DNA of 64,000 nucleotides from Hyphomonas sp. (GTDB taxonomy: Bacteria > Pseudomonadota > Alphaproteobacteria > Caulobacterales > Hyphomonadaceae). Of the stretch, positions 21,432-30,624 are shown one piece after another (the first letter of the stretch is position 1; the number at the start of each line of letters is the position of its first letter). Below the pieces are notes generated by a model that was not told the origin of the DNA, searched no databases, and saw nothing but the letters and a program-made list of their open reading frames with translations. The stretch spans positions 186,001-250,000 of the forward strand of contig VMTE01000037.1 of NCBI GenBank assembly GCA_013791775.1, in the 5' to 3' direction. The position numbers were made by a program, and so were the translations under genes.

Positions 21432-22115
21432 CTAACGATAGGCTTTCGCCAGATCTTCCGGTTTCGCCCCCATAAGGAAGCGCGTCAGCAGCCAGGCGTT
21501 TTGCCAGGACCGTTTGTGCCATCCGTCGCGCTCATACTTTGCAGCCGACGTGCGCGCTTCGGCGTCCAGCAACACGAGCCGCTTCTTGCCGATGGCCCGC
21601 ACCAGCATCACATCTTCCATCAGCGGCACGTCCGCATAGCCGCCGACCTCTTCATACAGTGCGCGGGAAATCAGCAGGCCCTGGTCTCCGTAGGGCAGGC
21701 CCATCCACTGGGCCCGGTGGTTGGCCCGGTCTTCAAGCCAGCGCGCCTGACGGGCATCGGAGCGGAACTTCAGTTTGAATGCCGCCGCCAGTTCCGGGCG
21801 CGTGTCCATGTGCGCCGCTGCCCGCTCCGGCCAGTCGCGAGACAGGGCGGTGTCCGCATGCAGGAAGAGGAACCAGTCGCCGCGCGCAGCCGCCGCGCCG
21901 GCGCGGAGCTGTCTGCCGCGTCCCGCTTCGCATTCAATAAGGCGCGCCCCTGCCGATTCTGCAATGGCGCGCGTCGCGTCGGCCGAGCCGCCATCGACCA
22001 CGATCACTTCGCGGATCAAGCCCGCTTCAAGTCCAGGCAGCAGACTCTCAAGGCACAGTGCGAGATCACCGGCGGCGTTGAGCGTGGGCACGATAACGGA
22101 TAGCGGTGCAGGCAT
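21432..22115 (-). CDS. TIGR04283-type family 2 glycosyltransferase
   Basis: A 227-residue GT2 enzyme. LSVIVPTLNAAGDL at the start, VIVVDGGSADATRAIA and FLHADTAL (the DxD-like metal site) follow in the standard order, with GLPYGDQGLLISR and PLMEDVMLVRAI further on. The family is named for arsenosugar biosynthesis association and commonly occurs beside a TIGR04282 protein, encoded here at 20121-20723. Its ATG directly follows the stop codon of nothing upstream; instead the downstream uracil-DNA glycosylase reads toward it, its stop abutting this gene's ATG (TGA-ATG). Confidence 0.86.
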   Translation of the reverse strand: MPAPLSVIVPTLNAAGDLALCLESLLPGLEAGLIREVIVVDGGSADATRAIAESAGARLIECEAGRGRQLRAGAAAARGDWFLFLHADTALSRDWPERAAAHMDTRPELAAAFKLKFRSDARQARWLEDRANHRAQWMGLPYGDQGLLISRALYEEVGGYADVPLMEDVMLVRAIGKKRLVLLDAEARTSAAKYERDGWHKRSWQNAWLLTRFLMGAKPEDLAKAYR

Positions 22116-22913
22116 TCAGCCGCCGAGCTCCGCGAGGCGTTTCTCGATCAGCATCAGGTCGCGCCAGGCGCGGCTCTTGTCCTGCGGCCGGCGCAGAAGG
22201 TAGGCCGGGTGCAGGATGGGAATGATCGGCGCCTTGAACCCGTCCGGCGTCGCGTAGGCGTATTCGTTGCCCCGCAGCTTCATGATGCCGTCCTTGCTCG
22301 CGAGCAAGGACGTGGCCGGCACGCCGCCCGCCGCGATGATCAGCTTGGGTTTCGCGAGTTCGATCATCCGGTCCACGAACGGCCGGCAGACGGCCAGTTC
22401 ATCGGGTTCGGGATTCCGGTTCCCGCCGGGGCGCCAGTAGTTCACGTTCGAGATGAAAACGTTCCCGGTGCGGGTCCGACCGATTGCCGCCAGCATCTTG
22501 TCGAGCAGCTGGCCGGCCTTGCCGACGAACGGCAATCCGCGCCGGTCCTCTTCCGCCCCCGGCCCCTCCCCGATCACCATCAGACTGGCGCCGGCGACGC
22601 CGTCAAACACGACCGCCTGTTCGCAGCCCGCCTTGAGCGGGCTTCCGTCAAACGCGCGAATGGCGTCTGCCAGCGCGTCCAGCGTCTGGGCGGTCTTCGC
22701 TTCGGCGCGGGCGACCTTCGCCCAGTCCGTCACCGTCCGCGAGGCCTTGCGGATCGGCACGACAGCCGCCTCGTCCTTCGGTGGCTCCGGCGACTTGGGC
22801 TTTGGCGCAGATTTCAGAAGGGCGTCCACCAGAACGGTATCCACGCTCACGCCCATGTCGGCCCACCACTCGGTGAGCGCAGAAATTGGCTCTCTTGACG
22901 CAGGGTTTGGCAT
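22116..22913 (-). CDS. Uracil-DNA glycosylase family protein, family-4-like with reduced Fe-S cysteines
   Basis: A 265-residue protein. Motif A is GEGPGAEEDRRGLPFVG (GEGPG at 115-119) and motif B is LHPAYLLR (His235), matching the family-4 UDG superfamily that excises uracil from DNA. Family-4 enzymes normally hold a [4Fe-4S] cluster with four cysteines. Here the region before the active site reads FDGSPLKAGC, the position of the third ligand reads NYWRPGGNR, and only Cys176 (AVCRPF) looks like a retained ligand; Cys97 is shifted. The first 60 residues are Pro/Lys-rich. ATG at 22913 is preferred to the 22985 start. The stop codon touches the next gene's ATG, implying coupling. Confidence 0.85.
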   Translation of the reverse strand: MPNPASREPISALTEWWADMGVSVDTVLVDALLKSAPKPKSPEPPKDEAAVVPIRKASRTVTDWAKVARAEAKTAQTLDALADAIRAFDGSPLKAGCEQAVVFDGVAGASLMVIGEGPGAEEDRRGLPFVGKAGQLLDKMLAAIGRTRTGNVFISNVNYWRPGGNRNPEPDELAVCRPFVDRMIELAKPKLIIAAGGVPATSLLASKDGIMKLRGNEYAYATPDGFKAPIIPILHPAYLLRRPQDKSRAWRDLMLIEKRLAELGG

Positions 22914-23000
22914 TGCGGACAGACTGGACCTCAAGGAAACAGGCTGTAAGTGCTTAACCGGATAGAGATAAGGCGCAAAGCGCAAACAAGGAGCTGACCG

Positions 23001-24680
23001 ATGGCCGATGCCCCCGAACGTGAGTCGATGGAGTTTGACCTGGTGATCGTCGGCGGCGGCCCGGCCGGGCTGTCAGCCACCATCCGGTTCAAGCAACTGG
23101 CGAACGCAGCCGGTGAAGACGTCTCGGTGGTCGTCATCGAGAAAGGCGGCGAGATCGGCGCGCATATCCTCTCGGGCCTGGTCATGGATCCCAAGGCCCT
23201 CGACGAGTTGCTGCCCGACTGGCGCACACGCCCCGACCGGCCGGTCACGACCGAAGTGAAAATCGACAGCTACAAGCTGCTGGGCGAGAGCGGCTCGGCC
23301 GAAGTCGGCTGGGCGCCCTTCCCGCCGCTGATGAGCAATCATGGCTGCTTCATCGGGTCGCTCGCAAATGTCTGCCGCTGGCTCGGCGCCGAAGCCGAGA
23401 AACTCGGCGTTGAAGTCTTTCCGGGCTTCGCCGCCTCGGAAATCGTCTACGGCGACAACGGCGCGGTCAAAGGCATCGTGGCCGGCGTCATGGGCATCGG
23501 CAAGGACGGCAATCCAGGTCCGGACTACCAGCCCGGCATGGAGCTGCTCGGCAAGTACGTCCTGTTCGCCGAGGGCGCGCGCGGATCGCTGACCAAGGAA
23601 CTCACCGCGAAGTTCGGCCTGCGCGATGATTGCGACCCGCAGAAGTTCGGCATCGGCCTGAAAGAAGTCTGGTCCGTGCCGGAGGAAATCTTCCAGGAAG
23701 GCCTCGTGCAGCACACCTTCGGGTGGCCCGTGATGGGCAAGAGCGGGGACGGCGGCGGTTTCCTCTATCACTTCCGCGACAATGGCGAGGCGTTCGTGTC
23801 GGTCGGCTACGTCGTCCACCTCAACTACAAGAACCCCTACCTGTCGCCCTATCACGAGTTCCAGCGCTACAAGCACCATGTCGATGTTGTGCGCTACCTG
23901 AAGGGCGGCAAGCGCGTCGCCTACGGCGCCCGCGCCATCACCTCAGGTGGTATCCAGTCGATCCCGCAGCTCGCCTTCCCGGGCGGCGCGCTCATCGGCT
24001 GCTCGGCCGGTTTCGTGAACCTGCCGCGCATCAAGGGCACGCATAACGCCATGAAGACCGGTATGCTCGCTGCTGAAGCCGCCTTCGACGCGGTGAAGGC
24101 CGGCCGCCAGAGCGACGTGCTGGAGACGTATGCGGCGTCGGTGCGCGAGTCCTGGGTCTGGAAAGACCTGTCGCCGGTGCGCAACATGAAGCCGCTGATG
24201 TCGAAATTCGGCACACTCTTGGGCGCCATGATCGGTGTGCCGGACATGTGGATGCGGTGCCTGGTCGGGTTCGGTTTCCTGCCGACGCTCCGCCACACCA
24301 AGACCGATGCCGAATCGCTGAAGCCCGCGAAATACTTCAAGCCGATCAACTATCCGAAGCCGGACGGCGTCATCAGCTTCGACAAGCTGACCAGCGTTTC
24401 CTTCACCAACACCAATCACGGCGAAGACCAGCCGGTTCACCTGATCGTCGCCGACATGGCCCTGCAGAAATCGTCCGAGCACGACATTTTTGCCGGTCCA
24501 TCGGCGCGCTATTGCCCGGCCGGCGTGTACGAGTGGGTCGGCGAAGGCGCGGACCTGAAGTTCCAGATCAACGCCCAGAACTGCATCCACTGCAAGACCT
24601 GCGACATCAAGGACCCCAACGGGAACATCAACTGGACGGTGCCCGAAGGCGGCGGCGGCCCGGCCTATCCGAACATGTGA
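23001..24680 (+). CDS. Electron transfer flavoprotein-ubiquinone oxidoreductase (ETF-QO)
   Basis: A 559-residue membrane-associated flavoprotein that passes electrons from ETF (fatty acid and amino acid oxidation) to ubiquinone. The FAD-binding GGGPAGL is at residues 18-24. The C-terminal [4Fe-4S] site has Cys505 and the CIHCKTC cluster Cys528, Cys531 and Cys534. Length and the ending NWTVPEGGGGPAYPNM match the family exactly. The ATG has AAGGAG ten bases upstream. It is divergent from the uracil-DNA glycosylase gene; etfAB are not in the window. Confidence 0.97.
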   Translation: MADAPERESMEFDLVIVGGGPAGLSATIRFKQLANAAGEDVSVVVIEKGGEIGAHILSGLVMDPKALDELLPDWRTRPDRPVTTEVKIDSYKLLGESGSAEVGWAPFPPLMSNHGCFIGSLANVCRWLGAEAEKLGVEVFPGFAASEIVYGDNGAVKGIVAGVMGIGKDGNPGPDYQPGMELLGKYVLFAEGARGSLTKELTAKFGLRDDCDPQKFGIGLKEVWSVPEEIFQEGLVQHTFGWPVMGKSGDGGGFLYHFRDNGEAFVSVGYVVHLNYKNPYLSPYHEFQRYKHHVDVVRYLKGGKRVAYGARAITSGGIQSIPQLAFPGGALIGCSAGFVNLPRIKGTHNAMKTGMLAAEAAFDAVKAGRQSDVLETYAASVRESWVWKDLSPVRNMKPLMSKFGTLLGAMIGVPDMWMRCLVGFGFLPTLRHTKTDAESLKPAKYFKPINYPKPDGVISFDKLTSVSFTNTNHGEDQPVHLIVADMALQKSSEHDIFAGPSARYCPAGVYEWVGEGADLKFQINAQNCIHCKTCDIKDPNGNINWTVPEGGGGPAYPNM

Positions 24681-24793
24681 CCACGAAGCGGGCGGATGCT
24701 GTGTGCCGCCCGTCTCGTACACACCGGCGCCTTGCTCTTGCCGCAAGGGCCTGCTTCACTCAGCCGTCAAGCAAGGTGGAGAATGCCGCGCTA

Positions 24794-26695
24794 ATGTCCC
24801 CAAAACTGTCCCTGTTCGCTTCGGGTCTCGTTCTTGCGCTTGCCGCCTGCACGGGTGTGCCGAACGGTTCAGCACCGCCAGCGGCCACAGAGAGTGCGGA
24901 AACTGCCCTTGCGCTTTCACCTGCCGCCCGCGCGACCGCCGCGCTCGATGCGGCCGGTCATCCGGCGGCCTATGAGACACCCCTCCAGGCGCTGGAGGCC
25001 GGCGATTCGGCGGGTTACCTCACCCTGCTGGCCCGGATGCCCGAGAGCGAACGGGCGGACGACAAGTTCCTGAACGCCTATCTTGCGCTCGACCGGGCAG
25101 CGGCGGGCGACATGGCCGGTGCGCGCAGCTTTCTCGGGCTGACCGGCAATGAAACCACCGATCTCGAGCAACCGGGCTTCTATCTCTGGATCGATGCCTG
25201 GCTGCTGGCCCTCGAAGGCGATCTTGACGGCGCCATCAACCGCCACCGCGAAGTGGCCGGCGGCATGCCCGGCATCACGGCCGATCTCTCGCTCGCGGCC
25301 ATGCTTGAAGCGGCGGGACGCGATGAAGAGGCGCTGGCGGTCTATGACGCACTAACGCCGACCATCATCGAGGCGCCTGAGCACGAGTTCGACCCGCAAG
25401 GCATCGTGTTTGCGCATGTCAGCACGGTGATCGTGCGCCACGCGCTGCTGCTTCAGCGGATGGGCCGTATCGACGAATCCAAGCAGGTTTACCAGCAACT
25501 GGCGGACGCCGAGCCCGAACAATCGACCAGCTACGCTGCAGCCATCGACAGTCTCGAAACCGGCAAGAACCTCCACAACAAGCCGCTGACGGTGAAGACC
25601 GGGTTTGCCATGGCACTGTCGGATGTGTCCTTCGCGATGCAACAGCAGCGGTTCATCCAGACGGTGATGATGGGCGGAAATATCGACGGGTTCGACGACA
25701 AGCGTGCCGCCTTCGACCTTTCGATCCTGCTGGTGGATCCGGAGAATGAAAACATCCGGAGCGGGGTGATCAACGCTCTGTATGACGAAGCCCTCTATGC
25801 CGGCGCCGCCCATGTGGCGCTGACTGCGCCGGAGCCTTCGCCGTCGCTGCAGATTTCTGCGGCGCAGGCCCTGCTGATGAACGGCGACGAACCGGCCGCC
25901 CGCACGGCCATCGAGAAAGCCCTGTCGATCAGCGATGACAAAGATCGCCTGTCCACACTCTACGGCGCCCTGCAGCTGCGGGCTTTGCTGGACGATGAGC
26001 AAGCCGCTTACGATCTCGTGCCCGAACTCCTGGGGCTCGCGGAGAACCCGGCCGAAAAGGCCGCCGCCCTCGGCGCATCCAGCTCAATCTACCTGCACTT
26101 CGGAAACGCCGCCAAGGCCGCCGAATACGCCAAGGATGCCCGCAGCCTCGATGACACGCACGAGCGCCGCATGGTGCTGGCCGACGCCTTGGGTCAGGCG
26201 GGGCATATCAACGACGCACTGGTCATCCTGAGATCTGAGCGGCTTGCCCGGCCCAATGACCCCTACACGCTGAATTCACTCGGTTATTTCCTGATCACCC
26301 GGACTGACAAGTACGAGGAAGGCTACAAGGTTCTCGCTCGCGCCCTGCTGCTGGCCGATTCCGATCCTTACATCGCCGATTCCTTCGGTTGGGCCCTGTT
26401 CCAATTGGGCGACCTCGACCGGGCGAAAGGTCTGATCGAGAGCGCGCGCGATGAACTGCTGCCTCAAAGCCACTGGGAAATCGAAGACCATCTGGGCGAC
26501 ATTTACTGGCACCTTGACCGCAAGGAAGATGCAAAGGCCGCCTGGCAGGCTGCGCTGGACAACTACCCGCCCAAGTCCGAAAATGACCGGATTGCCGCCA
26601 AGCTCGAAGGCGGTCTGACGACCCAACGCCCCGAAAAGCGGCCGCTTCCGGAAATTTCACTGGAAGACCTCGAGGTAGAACGTCAGGACATCTGA
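24794..26695 (+). CDS. Tetratricopeptide repeat lipoprotein
   Basis: A 633-residue protein. ATG 24794 gives a signal peptide with lipobox LAAC (Cys19). The rest is alpha-helical with TPR-like repeats, clearest in the last third (for example GYFLITRTDKYEEGYKVLARAL and SFGWALFQLGDLDRAKGLI). Such lipoproteins act as protein-interaction scaffolds in the cell envelope. The long open frame upstream of 24794 overlaps ETF-QO and is not used. Gap to ETF-QO is 113 bases, gap to PBP1A is 90, so co-transcription with either is possible. Partner unknown. Confidence 0.88.
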   Translation: MSPKLSLFASGLVLALAACTGVPNGSAPPAATESAETALALSPAARATAALDAAGHPAAYETPLQALEAGDSAGYLTLLARMPESERADDKFLNAYLALDRAAAGDMAGARSFLGLTGNETTDLEQPGFYLWIDAWLLALEGDLDGAINRHREVAGGMPGITADLSLAAMLEAAGRDEEALAVYDALTPTIIEAPEHEFDPQGIVFAHVSTVIVRHALLLQRMGRIDESKQVYQQLADAEPEQSTSYAAAIDSLETGKNLHNKPLTVKTGFAMALSDVSFAMQQQRFIQTVMMGGNIDGFDDKRAAFDLSILLVDPENENIRSGVINALYDEALYAGAAHVALTAPEPSPSLQISAAQALLMNGDEPAARTAIEKALSISDDKDRLSTLYGALQLRALLDDEQAAYDLVPELLGLAENPAEKAAALGASSSIYLHFGNAAKAAEYAKDARSLDDTHERRMVLADALGQAGHINDALVILRSERLARPNDPYTLNSLGYFLITRTDKYEEGYKVLARALLLADSDPYIADSFGWALFQLGDLDRAKGLIESARDELLPQSHWEIEDHLGDIYWHLDRKEDAKAAWQAALDNYPPKSENDRIAAKLEGGLTTQRPEKRPLPEISLEDLEVERQDI

Positions 26696-26785
26696 CAGCG
26701 GCCTCTTTTATGCGCCGCGGACGCGCCATAGTATCGCCGGAAACGCATGCGACCCCGTCAGCCTGCCCGATAGACCGGGACGCCA

Positions 26786-29419
26786 ATGGCTTACGGCCGT
26801 CGAATCACCGCACAGGTACAGTTGATGACCGACACTCCTCCCCCGACCTTCCGGATGACGCTCGAAAAGTATTCCGGCCACCTGAAATGGGCGCGCCGGC
26901 TGCTGATCGCGGGCCTCGTGCTGTTCGTGATCGGATTGATCGTGGTCTGGGTCATATTCGCCGCCCTGGGCCGCGATGTGCCGTCGATTGCCAAACTCAA
27001 GCAATATGAGCCGCCCATCACGTCCCGCGTCCATGCAGGCGACGGAACGCTGATCGCCGAGTTCGCCGACCAGCACCGGGTCTTCGTACCCTACGAGTCG
27101 ATCCCCGAGCACGTGATCCAGGCCTTTGTCGCGGCCGAGGACAAGAACTTCTTCACGCACAACGGTCTCGACTATGTCGGCATCACGCGCGGCGCCGTGA
27201 ACACGGCGAAGAATAAGATAACCGGAGAGGGCGGCATGCAGGGTGGTTCGACCATCACTCAGCAGGTCGCCAAGAACATGCTGCTGACCCGTGACCAGAA
27301 CTTCGAGCGCAAGGCGAAGGAAGCCATCGTCGCCCAGCGCATGGAGAAGGAATTCACCAAGGGCGAAATCCTCGAACTCTACCTCAACGAAATCTACCTC
27401 GGGGGCCGATCCTACGGCGTGGGTTCGGCGGCGTTGAATTACTTCAACAAATCCCTGCCGGAACTCGATCTTTCGGAAGCCGCGATCCTGGCATCGCTGG
27501 CCCAGCTCCCCTCGGCGGTGAACCCGTACACCAACCCTGACCGGCTGCTGAAGCGCCGTAACTACGTGCTCGGCCGCATGGTGGAAGACGGTTACATCAC
27601 CAAGGACGAGGCGGAAGTCGCCAAGGCGATGCCGCTGACCACCACGAAACGCCTGCGCGGACCCGAATATGCCGCGACAACCTATTTCGTCCAGGAACTC
27701 CGCCAGGACCTGATCAAGACCTACGGCGAAGACACACTCGAACAGGGCGGCCTGTCGATCCGCTCCACCATCGACACGCGCCTGCAGCTGGCGGCGCAGG
27801 CCGCGCTGCAGAACGGCCTCATCGCCTATGACCGCCGCCATGGCTGGCGGGGCCCGATCACGACCCTGCCGGTGGATGACAATTCCGCCGAAGCCCTGAA
27901 GGCGGTCAAGCTGCCGGGCGGCAACGGATCTTGGGAAGCCGCGCTCGTCACGAAAGTCAGCTCCAATTCCGCGCAACTGCTGCTGATCGATGGCGCGACC
28001 ATCAAGCTGCCCGTCGATGAAATCAAATGGGCGCAGACCTACACGCCCGAGAAGGGCAAGCCCGGCCTTCAGGTCGGCCATGTCATCCTCGCAGAGCTGA
28101 CGCGCCAGGCGCTGAATCCCAGCGAAGCCAGCGCGCCCGATGAAACCGTCGAACTCGATCCGGACGGCAATCCGATCGCTGCTCCCAAGCCAGAACCGGT
28201 CATGGTTCCGGTCGGCAATGCCACGCTCCGTCAGGTGCCTGAAGTCGATGGCGGCCTTGTCGCGCTCGACCCGCATACCGGCCGGATCCTGGCGATGCAG
28301 GGCGGGTATTCCTTCTTCAAGTCGAGCTTCAACCGCGTCACGCAGGCCAAGCGCCAGACCGGATCGAGCTTCAAGCCGTTCGTCTATGCGGCCGCGCTTG
28401 AGAAGGGCTACACGCCGGTCACGCGGATGTTGGACGCCCCGTTCGTGTCCTATGACGTGTCGACCAAGAAATACTGGGCGCCAAAAAACTACACGGCTGG
28501 TCAGTCTTACGGCATGGTGACACTGCGGGTGGCGCTCGAGAAATCGCTGAACCAGATCACCGCCCGCGTGGCGCAGGATATCGGCATGGAAGCCGTGTCC
28601 GACCTGGCTGAACGCGTCGGCGCGTATGACGACCTCCCGCCATACCCCGCCATGTCGCTCGGATCGGGCGATACCGAGCTGATCAACCTCGTGCGCGGCT
28701 ACGCCGCTTTCGTGAACGGCGGCAAGAAGGTGACCCCCACCTTGCTCGACAGGGTGCAGGACCGTTACGGCCACACGCTGTACCGCAACGACCAGCGCGC
28801 CTGCGAAGGCTGCCTCGCCGATGACTGGAACGGCGGGGAACCGCCGGAACTGCCCGACATGCGCGATCAGGTGCTCGACCCGATCGTCGCCTATCAGATC
28901 ACGCACATGATGGAAGGCGTGATTGAACGTGGCACCGGCCGCCGCGCCCTGCGCGTCGGCAAGCCGCTGGCCGGCAAGACGGGCACCACGAACGACTACC
29001 GGGATGCCATCTTCGTCGGCTTCTCGCCCGACCTCGTCGTCGGCATCCGCGTGAGTTTCGATGATAACCGCCCGCTGGGCGAAGGCGAAGCCGGCGGCTC
29101 GGTTGCCGCGCCGATCTTCACCGAGTTCATGGAAAAGGCGCTCGAGAACGACCCGCCGACTCCGTTCCGGATTCCGCCAGGTGTCCGCCTCGTGAAAGTC
29201 GACGCACGTTCCGGCGCGCTTGCCTCGGGCAACGGCCCGGGCGTGATTGACGAAGCGTTCCGCCCCGGCACGGAGCCGGGCCTGACCGTGTTCAATTCGG
29301 CGGAAGATTGCCTGTCGATCTCCGGCTCGTGCGGCGGTAACCCGGACACCCCGGTGACGTCACCTGACGGCACTGACCCGGCTGACGCCGCCGACGAGAA
29401 CCTCGACGGCATATTCTGA
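26786..29419 (+). CDS. mrcA: Penicillin-binding protein 1A (bifunctional glycosyltransferase/transpeptidase)
   Basis: An 877-residue class A PBP. One membrane helix lies at about residues 38-60. The GT51 domain follows with catalytic Glu118 (AAEDKNFF) and QGGSTITQQVAKN. The transpeptidase domain has the nucleophile Ser527 in SSFKP, SLN, and KTGTT at 731-735. An OB-like insertion (about 345-430) separates the two as in PBP1A. It polymerises and crosslinks peptidoglycan at the inner membrane. The C-terminus is an acidic, Pro/Asp/Thr-rich tail. Starts at 26786 and 26825 (codon 14) are both possible; the first is used here. Confidence 0.95.
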   Translation: MAYGRRITAQVQLMTDTPPPTFRMTLEKYSGHLKWARRLLIAGLVLFVIGLIVVWVIFAALGRDVPSIAKLKQYEPPITSRVHAGDGTLIAEFADQHRVFVPYESIPEHVIQAFVAAEDKNFFTHNGLDYVGITRGAVNTAKNKITGEGGMQGGSTITQQVAKNMLLTRDQNFERKAKEAIVAQRMEKEFTKGEILELYLNEIYLGGRSYGVGSAALNYFNKSLPELDLSEAAILASLAQLPSAVNPYTNPDRLLKRRNYVLGRMVEDGYITKDEAEVAKAMPLTTTKRLRGPEYAATTYFVQELRQDLIKTYGEDTLEQGGLSIRSTIDTRLQLAAQAALQNGLIAYDRRHGWRGPITTLPVDDNSAEALKAVKLPGGNGSWEAALVTKVSSNSAQLLLIDGATIKLPVDEIKWAQTYTPEKGKPGLQVGHVILAELTRQALNPSEASAPDETVELDPDGNPIAAPKPEPVMVPVGNATLRQVPEVDGGLVALDPHTGRILAMQGGYSFFKSSFNRVTQAKRQTGSSFKPFVYAAALEKGYTPVTRMLDAPFVSYDVSTKKYWAPKNYTAGQSYGMVTLRVALEKSLNQITARVAQDIGMEAVSDLAERVGAYDDLPPYPAMSLGSGDTELINLVRGYAAFVNGGKKVTPTLLDRVQDRYGHTLYRNDQRACEGCLADDWNGGEPPELPDMRDQVLDPIVAYQITHMMEGVIERGTGRRALRVGKPLAGKTGTTNDYRDAIFVGFSPDLVVGIRVSFDDNRPLGEGEAGGSVAAPIFTEFMEKALENDPPTPFRIPPGVRLVKVDARSGALASGNGPGVIDEAFRPGTEPGLTVFNSAEDCLSISGSCGGNPDTPVTSPDGTDPADAADENLDGIF

Positions 29420-29516
29420 CGCATCGCCCGCCGCATTCTGCGCTTTGACCGTGCCGGCCGGCGCGTCTATAGCCAATGCAATTGCCCATAACCGTAAAGT
29501 TGAAGGAGGCGCCACC

Positions 29517-30624
29517 ATGTCCGCCGAAATCCGTTCCCTGATCGACCAGATCCGCCAGTCCAGCGCCTTGCTCCGGAGGCGTCTTTGACTGGGATACAGC
29601 CACGAAACGACTCGATGAACTGACCGCCCTTTCGGAACGTCCGGGTTTCTGGAACGATCCTCAGGAAGCCCAGAAACTGATGCGGGAGCGCCAGAAGCTG
29701 GCGGACGGTATCGCCGTCGTGCAGGCGCTCGAGAAGGACGTCTCCGACGCGCCGGAATTGATGGAACTTGCCGAGGGCGATCCCGCCATGCTGGCGGACC
29801 TTGAATCCTCGCTCGCGCGGTCCGCCGGGATCGCGCAGAAAGCTGAACTCGCCGCCCTGCTTTCGGGCGAAGCGGATGGCAATGACTGTTACGTGCAGAT
29901 CAATGCCGGCGAAGGCGGAACCGAGTCCCAGGACTGGGCCTCCATCCTCCGGCGCATGTATGTCCGCTGGGCCGAGAAGCATGGCTATCAGGTCGAGGAA
30001 CTGGACGAGCGCGAGGGTGAGGAAGCGGGCATCAAGTCGGCCACGATCCAGGTCAAGGGCGAGAATGCCTATGGCTGGCTCAAGTCCGAAACCGGCGTCC
30101 ACCGGCTCGTGAGGATTTCGCCTTACGATTCCTCGGCACGCCGCCATACCTCGTTCTCGTCGGTCAGCGTCACGCCCGTGATCGATGACAAGATCGAGAT
30201 CGAGATCAATCCGTCTGACGTGCGCACCGACACGTTCCGCGCGTCCGGCGCTGGCGGCCAGCACATCAACCGGACCGACTCAGCCGTGCGCCTCACACAC
30301 ATCCCGACCAACACGGTCGTTCAGTGCCAGATGGGACGCTCCCAGCACCAGAACCGGGATGAAGCCTGGAAAATGCTGCGCTCAAAACTCTACGAGCTGG
30401 AACTCCAGAAACGCAAATCCGTTGCCGACGCTCAGTATGCCGACAAAAGCGCCATCGGCTTCGGACACCAGATCCGGTCCTACGTCCTGCAGCCCTACCA
30501 GATGGTCAAGGATCTGCGCACTGATGTCGAAACCTCCGATACCGGCGGCGTGCTGGACGGCGATATCGACCGGTTCCTGTCGGCTTCGCTGGCCGCCTCC
30601 GTTGCCAAGGAAGAGGCGTCGTGA
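29517..30624 (+). CDS. prfB: Peptide chain release factor 2, with programmed +1 frameshift
   Basis: Translation begins at ATG 29517 with AAGGAGG upstream. After 23 codons an in-frame TGA (29586-29588) is met; a +1 shift on CTT-TGA-C resumes at GAC 29587 and continues to 30624, giving 368 residues. RF2 releases peptides at UGA and UAA, so low RF2 favours the shift: autoregulation. The catalytic GGQ is in [12 protein letters not shown]. The stop-codon recognition tripeptide is SPY (in RISPYDSS), not the SPF of E. coli; I recall SPY in other alphaproteobacteria. Annotations beginning at the internal ATG 29680 would lose about 54 residues. Confidence 0.96.
29574..29589 (+). promoter_or_regulatory. 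prfB: prfB programmed +1 frameshift signal
   Basis: The internal Shine-Dalgarno-like CGGAGG (29574-29579), a three-base spacer CGT and the slip site CTTTGAC (29583-29589) have the same spacing as the classical RF2 signal. Continuity of the RF2 protein across the shift confirms it. Confidence 0.95.

Noticed and set aside
20121-22115. Arsenosugar biosynthesis locus
   Set aside because: Only the two glycosyltransferase families are present; no arsenic methyltransferase, ArsS or ars regulators are seen.
26708-28906. 732-residue open frame opposite PBP1A
   Set aside because: Antisense shadow; the transpeptidase gene on the plus strand has all its catalytic motifs.
29517-29588. Sequencing error or pseudogene at the start of prfB
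   Set aside because: The in-frame TGA sits in the precise classical frameshift signal and the protein continues correctly afterwards.
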